From positions 197,449 through 261,448 of the forward strand of contig NZ_JABAIL010000002.1 of NCBI RefSeq assembly GCF_012641475.1: DNA of 64,000 nucleotides. Direction: 5' to 3'. Positions within the stretch are counted from its first letter, which is position 1. Each line of letters starts with the position of its first letter. The DNA is from Flammeovirga agarivorans. GTDB taxonomy: Bacteria > Bacteroidota > Bacteroidia > Cytophagales > Flammeovirgaceae. The position numbers and the translations under genes were made by a program. Shown in pieces: positions 55,302 through 62,867 of this stretch. Below the pieces are notes generated by a model. That model was not told where the DNA came from and searched no databases. It saw only the letters and a list, made by a program, of their open reading frames with translations.

Positions 55302-56114
55302 ATGAGAAAGTTCATTTCAAAATTATCTATTATTATAAGTCTTATCGGCTTAACTTTTATACTTCATTCATGTTCAGAAACAACAGAAGAGCCAAATACT
55401 GTAGGTACAGTAACAATTCATATAAGTGATTTAACAAGTTATTCTGATGGTGAGGTAATAGAATTAAGAATCGTATCAAATAAAGATACAATACAATCAG
55501 GCTCTATCAATCAATTAACAGAAGTAATTGATTGTCAAAATACTCCATCAAATAACGGTGTGTATTCAGTTCAATTACCAACTGGCAGCTACAAGTTAGT
55601 GGCTTACAAGGATAATAAGAGTTATATTTTTGGCAATGAAAATGGTACAAGCTTCAACATTTCAACAGATGATTGTACTTTGATTTCATTAGGAGAAGCC
55701 GACTTTGAACAGGAAATTTTAAATGGCAACGTTACATTTTTTGCTAATAGTTCTGTTGGCTTTTCGAAACAACCTATCACAATTACTATAACAGATAAAA
55801 ATGATGATGAGGTCACTAGAGGAGTATTAAGACAATATGCAAACAGCCCAGATTGTGGACTTGAAACTGCCAATGACGTCTTTACCATTGATCTACCGGC
55901 TGGAAACTATAATGTTTATGCCGTTGAAGCTGATTCTGACGACACTCAAGGTGCTTGGTTTACAGGTTTAGAAGGTTATTCATTAACGATCGAAGCAGGA
56001 TCTTGTCAACGTTTTGTTTTAGGAGAAGATCCTTTTGAAGAACAAGACTCTCCTAATGCTAGAATAAAGAAAGGCTTAAAAATATTAACTATTAAACCTT
56101 TTATTGAACAGTAA
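55302..56114 (+). CDS. lipoprotein with two tandem beta-sandwich-like repeats
   Basis: 270 residues. Lipoprotein signal with acceptor Cys near residue 24 (FILHSCSETTEE). The mature part is two similar units of about 100 residues. Both begin GTVTI or GNVTF, each has a Cys before the core (DCQNTPSNNGVYSV; DCGLETANDVFTI), then LPTGSYKLVAYKD or LPAGNYNVYAVEAD, and ends DCTLISLGEADF or SCQRFVLGEDPF. The LPxGxY turn recalls carboxypeptidase-regulatory or CNA-B-like folds, but no family is certain. Two Cys per unit suggest one disulfide each. Confidence 0.7.
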   Translation: MRKFISKLSIIISLIGLTFILHSCSETTEEPNTVGTVTIHISDLTSYSDGEVIELRIVSNKDTIQSGSINQLTEVIDCQNTPSNNGVYSVQLPTGSYKLVAYKDNKSYIFGNENGTSFNISTDDCTLISLGEADFEQEILNGNVTFFANSSVGFSKQPITITITDKNDDEVTRGVLRQYANSPDCGLETANDVFTIDLPAGNYNVYAVEADSDDTQGAWFTGLEGYSLTIEAGSCQRFVLGEDPFEEQDSPNARIKKGLKILTIKPFIEQ

Positions 56115-56119
56115 ATAAT

Positions 56120-56156
56120 AAAAATGCCGATAAGCTTACGTTTATCGGCATTTTAT
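56120..56156. terminator. bidirectional terminator
   Basis: Perfect stem AAAATGCCGATAA / TTATCGGCATTTT core between the lipoprotein gene and convergent moaA. Confidence 0.85.
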
Positions 56157-57128
56157 TTATCCTCCAATCATTGACATAGAGTCTAGATTTTTATTTTTCT
56201 TTTCTTCTTCCCAACCAGATTTTTTCTTTAGGAGCAAATGCCCTTGAATACTATCGGCAATGTCTTGATCACCCAAGTCAGACCTTAATAAATCTCGAAC
56301 ATTTAATCCACTCTCTGAATATAGGCAATTTCGAATTTCACCAAGAGAGGTAATTCTTAAACGGTCACAAGTACCACAAAAAGTACGACTAAAGGCTGGT
56401 ATAATACCTAGCGACCCTTTTAAAATGGAACTCTTATAAATTTGAGCAGTATTCGATTTATGAGAATTTACTTTTTCAAGCCCAATAAATGAATCTATAA
56501 GTACTTTTTCTATATCAAGGTGATTCCAAGATTTAGACACCTCCTTACCTGTTCCATTGAAAGGCATTTCTTCAATAAACCTCACCTCTACTGGCCATTT
56601 TAAGGCATATTTCGCCAATGGTACTATCTCCTCTGTATTCTTTCCTTCCATGACCACCATATTGATTTTCACTTTAAATCCTTTGGTAATCATTTGTTCT
56701 AAAGAAGAATAAACTTTATCAAAATCATCTCTTCTTGTTATTTCAAAAAATTTATGCTGAGTTGTGGCGTCCAAACTTAGATTTATATCTGTAATACCTA
56801 TATTTATTAATTGATCAAGATATTCTTCTAATAAAACTCCGTTTGAAGTGATACCTACTTTTTTGATGCCTTCGATTTTCACTAATTCTGTAAGAAAATC
56901 CATCAGGCCTTTTCTTACAAATGGTTCCCCACCTGTTATTCTAACTTTTTCTACTCCATTTTCAGCCAAAATTCGTACTACTCGAAGCATCTCTTCAAAA
57001 GAAAGTAGACGATCTTTATTCACGAACTTCATCATCTCAGGCATACAATAGGTACACCTAAGGTTACATCTATCTGTAACGGCCAAACGAACGTATTTTA
57101 TATCTCTATCGAATTTATCTGTTAGCAT
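56157..57128 (-). CDS. moaA: GTP 3',8-cyclase
   Basis: 323 residues, radical SAM enzyme for the first step of Moco synthesis. The SAM [4Fe-4S] ligands are C21, C25, C28 (CNLRCTYCM); the second cluster uses C251, C254, C268 (FCGTCDRLRIT, RNCL). The chain ends in the double glycine that MoaA needs for activity. It stands by itself, apart from the other Moco genes, and lies next to the nap operon, separated by a terminator and in the same direction. Confidence 0.96.
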   Translation of the reverse strand: MLTDKFDRDIKYVRLAVTDRCNLRCTYCMPEMMKFVNKDRLLSFEEMLRVVRILAENGVEKVRITGGEPFVRKGLMDFLTELVKIEGIKKVGITSNGVLLEEYLDQLINIGITDINLSLDATTQHKFFEITRRDDFDKVYSSLEQMITKGFKVKINMVVMEGKNTEEIVPLAKYALKWPVEVRFIEEMPFNGTGKEVSKSWNHLDIEKVLIDSFIGLEKVNSHKSNTAQIYKSSILKGSLGIIPAFSRTFCGTCDRLRITSLGEIRNCLYSESGLNVRDLLRSDLGDQDIADSIQGHLLLKKKSGWEEEKKNKNLDSMSMIGG

Positions 57129-57162
57129 ATTCTTGTTTTGATAACGCTAAGATACTAATAAT

Positions 57163-57204
57163 AAAAAAACCTTGTAAATGATATCATCTACAAGGCCTTT
57201 TTTC
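57163..57204 (-). terminator. terminator of the nap operon
   Basis: Stem AAACCTTGTA / TACAAGGCCTTT with T run on the minus-strand 3' side, 19 bases after the last gene. Confidence 0.8.
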
Positions 57205-57222
57205 AGTTGATTGATTCAACAA

Positions 57223-57411
57223 TTATAACAAATTGGACTTTGTAAGGTCCTTATAAACTTCCCAAAGAACGAGTATCACAGCTACAGCAATACAAGGCTG
57301 AGCTACAAATACGAACAAGAACATTAAATAGGGTCCTTGAAATATGACATATGGAATTGAAATCGCTAACCCCACAATCACAAGCATTGCTTCTATAAAT
57401 ACTTTTCTCAT
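57223..57411 (-). CDS. small two-helix membrane protein of the nap operon
   Basis: 62 residues with two hydrophobic helices (FIEAMLVIVGLAISIPYVIF and LMFLFVFVAQPCIAVAVILV) joined by a short loop, and a charged tail. It starts 11 bases after the tetraheme gene stops and is followed by the terminator, so it belongs to the operon. It is not clearly NapE, which has a single helix. I infer an accessory role in the NapC-NapA electron path. Confidence 0.65.
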   Translation of the reverse strand: MRKVFIEAMLVIVGLAISIPYVIFQGPYLMFLFVFVAQPCIAVAVILVLWEVYKDLTKSNLL

Positions 57412-57422
57412 TTCTTTCTAGA

Positions 57423-58136
57423 TTAATTTTTTGAAACTGCAAGAGTTGAAATATATTCTTTAATTTCCTCTGGATTACTTACTGACATCACCTCTTTTAC
57501 TTTAGGATCTGCCAACCATTTGTAATCTTTGTGTCCAGGAGTTCTTCTTGATGGTTCTGGATGGGCTCTACCATGACAGTTTAAACAAGAAATTGATGGA
57601 TCATCTGATTTCAAGTTTTCAACGACCGGCTGATGTTCATCTACGGCCTCAAATGTTCTTGAACCTTCATGACATCCATAACAGTTCATTGAGTTAAACT
57701 CACCTCTGTATCGGATAGGCTCCTCATATGTCTTTGTTACATATCTCATTAGGTGGCGGTAACCATCTAATTTTGCTTTCATGGTTCCTTGAAAACCATA
57801 ATCTGCGTGACAGCTGTAACATTCATGTTCTGCAATCCAACCGTTTTGATAGTGTCTAGCAGCTAATGTTTGAGATTTTTGATCAAACATCATGTCATTT
57901 GCCATTGGTGCCATTACGTGACAACTTTGACAAGCGGTAGACTCTTTTGTTGATACAAATACATGGTAATTACCAAGAAGAATTGCCAAGATTGGGAATA
58001 GCACAATCCCAACCAATACCATTCCTCTAACTGCGCCAGTAAGGTTATCGTTGAACCTGTTTTCTCTGAGTTTATACAGTAAGATCACTTCAACGATAAG
58101 GATCACTACTGCTAAAATATCTAATATTGTTTCCAT
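57423..58136 (-). CDS. napC: NapC/NirT-type tetraheme cytochrome c
   Basis: 237 residues. Two N-terminal membrane helices (about 3-20 and 38-58), then a periplasmic part with four CxxCH heme sites at 69-73, 106-110, 152-156 and 184-188. It would take electrons from quinol in the inner membrane and give them to NapA in the periplasm. The second N-terminal helix and the four-heme count fit the NapC/NirT/NrfH group, though NapC proteins usually have one anchor helix. It lies 13 bases after napA. Confidence 0.82.
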   Translation of the reverse strand: METILDILAVVILIVEVILLYKLRENRFNDNLTGAVRGMVLVGIVLFPILAILLGNYHVFVSTKESTACQSCHVMAPMANDMMFDQKSQTLAARHYQNGWIAEHECYSCHADYGFQGTMKAKLDGYRHLMRYVTKTYEEPIRYRGEFNSMNCYGCHEGSRTFEAVDEHQPVVENLKSDDPSISCLNCHGRAHPEPSRRTPGHKDYKWLADPKVKEVMSVSNPEEIKEYISTLAVSKN

Positions 58137-58149
58137 TTATCGATGAAGA

Positions 58150-60423
58150 TTAACTTAATTTTCTAACACTAATTGCTGTCACCTTATAGTCAGGTTCTTT
58201 TGAAATTGGATCATGATCATCAGATACTACATTGTTCACCATGAACTTAGCATCGTAGAAAGCTGCAAATACAACTCCCGGAGTTTCATGTTCAGAGACA
58301 TCTACAATTCCTTGCATCTTACCTCTTGAGCTATCCACTTCAATTTTATCCCCTTTCTTAAGATCATGTAATCCTGCATCTTGAGGGTGGAAAACAAATC
58401 TACCTGGCCCTGCAGAATGTTTTAATTCTGGAACCCTAAATGTCATTGTACCTGTATGCCACTGAGAAATAACTCTACCTGTAGTTAGGAATAGTGGTCT
58501 TTCTGCTGACACATCTTCTTTACCTGCTTTGTATGGTCTTGCGAAAACAACCGCTTTACCGTCAGGTTTACCATAGAAGTAAACATCTTTTCCTTGCGGA
58601 ACGAATGGATCTCCTGGGATATATCTTCTTACTGTACCAGGGTGATCAACTGTAGGACAAGGCCATTGAATACCTCTCTCCTTTTTCAGCCTCTCTCTTG
58701 TGATACCATAGAAGTTATATTTTGAAGCCTTAGAGATTGTTCTATACTCATCCCAGCATTCTGCAGATGTTTTGTAAGAAATTAGATCTCCTTTACCCAT
58801 ACGATTTGCAAAATCCACTAGGATATCGAAATCTGAACGAGCTTCACCAACTGGTTCTCTTAATTTTTCAATTAATTGATATCTTCTTTCTGTCTGACCA
58901 TAAACACCTTCTTTTTCGATGTATAAAGCTGCAGGTAATAAGATATCAGCATATTTTGCTGTCTCAGTATCAGCAAAAATTTCAGAAACTACCAAGAAAG
59001 CTTTTTCCATTCCTTCTCTATAGTATCTATTGTTTGGTAGAGACTGTGCAGGGTTAGTACACATAATTAATGCTGCCTTCACATCCCCTGTCACCATACC
59101 ATCAAACATGGCTAATGCATGTCGACCTGGTTTTGGCGCAATGGTTCCCTCTGGAACTTTCCAAAGTTTTTCCATCTCTCTACGATGTTGTTCTTTAGCT
59201 ATCAAACGACCGTTTGGCAACAAGTGAGCTAATGAACCCGTATCACGAACACCACCACAAGCATTTGATTGACCTGTTAAAGATAAAGGAGTTGCTCCCG
59301 GTCTACAGATCTGACCTGTAATAAGGTGAAGAGAGTTTAATGTATTATTTAAGAATACACCTTGAACTCTTTGGTTGATACCCATTGTCCAAAGTGACAT
59401 TGTCGCTTTAGATGCAGCAAATTGATAAGCTACTTCTCTAATAAGACGTGGAGTAATCCCTAGTTCGTCAGCTACCTTTTCAGGTCTATAATCCTTCAGG
59501 AATTCCTTGTATTCCTCTAATGACATTTTGTTTTTGCCATCATTGAAATTAACATGCTTCTGAACAAAGTCCATGTCCATTAAATCCAACTCAGCAATTA
59601 CACAACACATAGAGTTGATTAACAACATATCTTTACCTGGCAATACAGGTACATATATGTCTGCATGTTCTGCTGTTTTTGTTTTTCTTGGATCAACAAC
59701 AATGATCTTTACATTCTTATCAGCCTTTTTACGCAACATAATACGCTCCCATAATGGTGGGTGACATTCGTACGCATTAGAACCAATTAAAAAGAATGTT
59801 TCTGCATGATCTATATCTACATAAGCCCCTGGAGGCTCATCTTTACCAAAAGTCTGAGTGTAACCTACAGCTGCAGATGCCATACAAAGTCTTGGATTAC
59901 CATCGACGTTGTTAGAACCTAAACCTGCTTTAAATAACTTATTTGCTGTATAAGATTCTTCTATTAATAGTTGACCAGAGCCATAGAAACCGACACTTGT
60001 TGGGCCACTTTCAGCCATAGCTTCTTTGAACTTCTTTGTCATTAATGACATTGCTTCATCCCAAGATGCTTCAACAAATTTTCCGTTTTTCTTAATTTTT
60101 GGGGTTTTTAATCTTTCAGGGCTTTTCATTACTTTATCAAGCATTGAGCCTTTGATACAGATCACTCCTTTATTATGAGCTTCCTGATCACCTCTAACCC
60201 TTACTAATTTATCTTTATTCATACCCAGCATCACGCCACAACCTGTACCGCAATAACGACAAACAGATTTATGCCAAGATTTTACTGGTCCCTCATCAAC
60301 GATTAATTCAGTTAATCCCCATCCACTTAATGCTGCTCCTCCTACAGCTACAGTACCACCTGTTAGTTTCAGGAAATCTCGTCTAGAGAGTCTTAAGTCA
60401 TCTTTTTTCTCACTCATTGACAA
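58150..60423 (-). CDS. napA: periplasmic nitrate reductase, catalytic subunit
   Basis: 757 residues. A Tat signal with twin arginine R14-R15 (SRRDFLK), the [4Fe-4S] ligands C55, C58, C62, C89, and the likely Mo ligand C180 in NPRLCMASAAVGY. The chain holds molybdopterin-binding segments through to a C-terminal dinucleotide-binding domain (TTGRVISQWHTGTMTFR). It is shorter than the Nap of enteric bacteria and close to the monomeric NapA of Desulfovibrio, which works without NapB. It leads napA-napC-small membrane gene. No napB, napD, napG or napH is present in the window. Other molybdoenzyme substrates remain possible. Confidence 0.88.
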   Translation of the reverse strand: MSMSEKKDDLRLSRRDFLKLTGGTVAVGGAALSGWGLTELIVDEGPVKSWHKSVCRYCGTGCGVMLGMNKDKLVRVRGDQEAHNKGVICIKGSMLDKVMKSPERLKTPKIKKNGKFVEASWDEAMSLMTKKFKEAMAESGPTSVGFYGSGQLLIEESYTANKLFKAGLGSNNVDGNPRLCMASAAVGYTQTFGKDEPPGAYVDIDHAETFFLIGSNAYECHPPLWERIMLRKKADKNVKIIVVDPRKTKTAEHADIYVPVLPGKDMLLINSMCCVIAELDLMDMDFVQKHVNFNDGKNKMSLEEYKEFLKDYRPEKVADELGITPRLIREVAYQFAASKATMSLWTMGINQRVQGVFLNNTLNSLHLITGQICRPGATPLSLTGQSNACGGVRDTGSLAHLLPNGRLIAKEQHRREMEKLWKVPEGTIAPKPGRHALAMFDGMVTGDVKAALIMCTNPAQSLPNNRYYREGMEKAFLVVSEIFADTETAKYADILLPAALYIEKEGVYGQTERRYQLIEKLREPVGEARSDFDILVDFANRMGKGDLISYKTSAECWDEYRTISKASKYNFYGITRERLKKERGIQWPCPTVDHPGTVRRYIPGDPFVPQGKDVYFYGKPDGKAVVFARPYKAGKEDVSAERPLFLTTGRVISQWHTGTMTFRVPELKHSAGPGRFVFHPQDAGLHDLKKGDKIEVDSSRGKMQGIVDVSEHETPGVVFAAFYDAKFMVNNVVSDDHDPISKEPDYKVTAISVRKLS

Positions 60424-60680
60424 TAGTGTTTTTTAATAATTCCGATTAATATGAGTTCCTTTTCTTATTTATTTTATCTAACTCAAATTGAAAATACAAT
60501 TTTGCAATTCAATTTGTAATACTATACACAATAAAAATAGTCTTTAATGACATAAGTCACCTATGAAATGTAATATTTATTAGTCTTCGTCCGGTTTTTA
60601 AAATTTAATATTGCATGTCATAAATTTTTGGATAATTTTATATTAAATAAATTCGTATTTAACTTATTTTTAATTTACTT

Positions 60681-62003
60681 ATGTTAAAAAGATTACTAGC
60701 AATTCTAGCCATACTATCTTTCTATGGTACTACTTACGGACAAGACTTTAGTATCGACGCCCAAGTAAAACCTCGTTACGAACATAGAAATGGTTTTGGC
60801 CAATTACGCCCTACAGACAATAACGCCGATCGTCCTGCCGATTTTGTTTCCCAAAGAACAAGAATCAGAATGTTATTCAACGATAAGAGTGAAAAATTCA
60901 GAATGGGCTTCTCCATGCAAGATGTAAGAACTTGGGGTGAGATCGGAAACTTTGATTCTAAAGACAATGGTAACTTCAACATCCATGAAGCATGGGGTGA
61001 GTTATTATTCACAGACGCCTTTTCAGTAAAGGTAGGTCGCCAAGAAATTTCTTATGATGATCAAAGGATTTTTGGTGCTGTGGATTGGGCGCAACAAGCA
61101 AGAAGCCATGATGCTGCAATTTTCAAATATGAAAAAGGCTTTAAACTTCATGCAGGTTTTGCAATCTCTACTTTTGGAGAGTCTAACTACTACATTGAAA
61201 ACGATGGCAATGCTTACAAAGCAATGCAATACTTATGGTTCCATAAAGATTTTGAAAACTTCAAGTTATCAGGTTTATTCCTTAATAATGGTGTAGAGCA
61301 AAACACTACAAACGCAGCTACACCTCAACCTGCAGATTTCGAAACAGTATATTCTCAGACTTTAGGTGCTCATGGTGAGTGGAGACCAGGTAAATTTGGC
61401 TTAAACGCATCATTCTACTATCAATTCGGTAAAACTGGAGCTGCAAAACAAGATATCTCAGCATACAATGCATTACTTGAGTTATTATTCAATGCAAATG
61501 AAAAGTTAGGATTTATCGTAGGTGGTGAAATGTTATCTGGTACTGCATATGATGAGACTGAAACATATATGACATTTAACCCATTCTATGGTACAAACCA
61601 CAAATTCAACGGTCACATGGATTACTTCTATGTAGGTGGCAGAATGCCAAGAGGTGGTTTAACTGACTTATATGTTGGTGCTACGTATAAATTCGATAAA
61701 GATTGGAATGTATATGGTAGATACCACTACTTTGCTTCAGCCGCAACAATTGCAGATAACAATGGAAATGAACTTGACAGTGGTTTAGGTAGTGAAATTG
61801 ATTTGATCATCAATTATAAATTCAACAAATATATCACAATCCAAGGTGGTTGGTCAGGTATGTTTGCTACTGACTCGATGGTTTACTCTACAGCACAAAA
61901 CAATGCTGGTGACCCTAACAAGTTTAACAACTGGGGTTGGATGGGCTTAGTAATCAAGCCTACATTGTTCACAACAAAGAAAAAAGAAGTTGCGGCTAAC
62001 TAA
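60681..62003 (+). CDS. alginate-export-type outer membrane porin
   Basis: 440 residues. Signal peptide (about 1-20, FYGTTYGQDF), then an antiparallel barrel of the alginate export family: RPADFVSQRTRIRMLF, VKVGRQEISYDDQRIFGAVDWAQQARSHDA (quoted in part), and PRGGLTDLYVGATYKFDKDW. Family members are often general or specific outer-membrane pores, not only alginate exporters. Its ATG is 257 bases from the divergent napA, so the two may share control and the porin could admit nitrate; this is inference from position. Confidence 0.82.
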   Translation: MLKRLLAILAILSFYGTTYGQDFSIDAQVKPRYEHRNGFGQLRPTDNNADRPADFVSQRTRIRMLFNDKSEKFRMGFSMQDVRTWGEIGNFDSKDNGNFNIHEAWGELLFTDAFSVKVGRQEISYDDQRIFGAVDWAQQARSHDAAIFKYEKGFKLHAGFAISTFGESNYYIENDGNAYKAMQYLWFHKDFENFKLSGLFLNNGVEQNTTNAATPQPADFETVYSQTLGAHGEWRPGKFGLNASFYYQFGKTGAAKQDISAYNALLELLFNANEKLGFIVGGEMLSGTAYDETETYMTFNPFYGTNHKFNGHMDYFYVGGRMPRGGLTDLYVGATYKFDKDWNVYGRYHYFASAATIADNNGNELDSGLGSEIDLIINYKFNKYITIQGGWSGMFATDSMVYSTAQNNAGDPNKFNNWGWMGLVIKPTLFTTKKKEVAAN

Positions 62004-62025
62004 TAGCTAGCACTTACTAGAATAA

Positions 62026-62064
62026 AAAAAAAGAGAGTGATTTTAAATAATCACTCTCTTTTTT
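62026..62064. terminator. bidirectional terminator
   Basis: Stem AAAGAGAGTGATT / AATCACTCTCTTT between the porin gene and convergent cmk. Confidence 0.85.
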
Positions 62065-62081
62065 GTTTATTAATGCTTGTA

Positions 62082-62762
62082 TTATGCTCCTATTTTAGCT
62101 TTTGCGAGCTTTAATATACTTGCAACCTGTTCTTCTATCGTTAAGCCTGAAGTATCAACTACCACAGCGTCATCTGCTTTTTTCAAAGGGCTTTCTTTTC
62201 TTGTCGAATCGATATGATCTCTATTCTCAATATCAGCAATAACATCTTCTAAAGAAGTTGATACGCCTTTTGACTCCATTTCTTTTAAACGACGCTTCGC
62301 TCTCACCTTTACATCTGCAGTCATAAATACTTTCAGCTCGGCATTTGGAAAAACTACAGTACCGATATCTCTACCATCCATAACTATTCCTTTATCCTTT
62401 CCCATCGTTTGTTGCTCCTTTACACAGAATACTCTTACTTCTTTTATCGCAGCAACATCACTCACTCTACTAGTAATTTCCATGTTACGAATAAATGGCT
62501 CTACATTTTGACCATTTACATGTACTTCGCCGATTCCTGTAGAGGGGTTCAATACAAATTTCAAAGATATTTTTGACAAGGCTTTGTTTACATCATTGAT
62601 ATCTGCGATGTCTACTTCGTTAGTTAGGAAGTTATGAGTTACCGCTCGATACATAGCACCCGTATCTATAAAAACATAATTTAATTCTTTTGCTACCGCC
62701 TTTGCTGTTGTGCTTTTTCCACAACCGGCATGTCCGTCAAGGGCTATAATAATTTTCTCCAT
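62082..62762 (-). CDS. cmk: cytidylate kinase
   Basis: 226 residues. P-loop GHAGCGKST at 10-18, then DTGAMYRAVT, VMDGRDIGTVVFP and DIENRDHIDSTRKESPL, all typical for the bacterial CMP kinase. It phosphorylates CMP and dCMP in the cytosol. It follows the LptF/LptG-type gene with a hairpin between. Confidence 0.96.
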   Translation of the reverse strand: MEKIIIALDGHAGCGKSTTAKAVAKELNYVFIDTGAMYRAVTHNFLTNEVDIADINDVNKALSKISLKFVLNPSTGIGEVHVNGQNVEPFIRNMEITSRVSDVAAIKEVRVFCVKEQQTMGKDKGIVMDGRDIGTVVFPNAELKVFMTADVKVRAKRRLKEMESKGVSTSLEDVIADIENRDHIDSTRKESPLKKADDAVVVDTSGLTIEEQVASILKLAKAKIGA

Positions 62763-62815
62763 TTGATTTTTTGTCTTTGTAACCTATGAATAGATCAGAA
62801 ATAAATATACAAAAG

Positions 62816-62849
62816 AAAACCCTACACAGGTGGACTGTATAGGGTTTTC
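62816..62849 (-). terminator. terminator after LptF/LptG-type gene
   Basis: Stem AAAACCCTACACA / TGTATAGGGTTTT with one mismatch, 19 bases after the stop. Confidence 0.7.
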
Positions 62850-62867
62850 GCAATAATATATTTTCAA

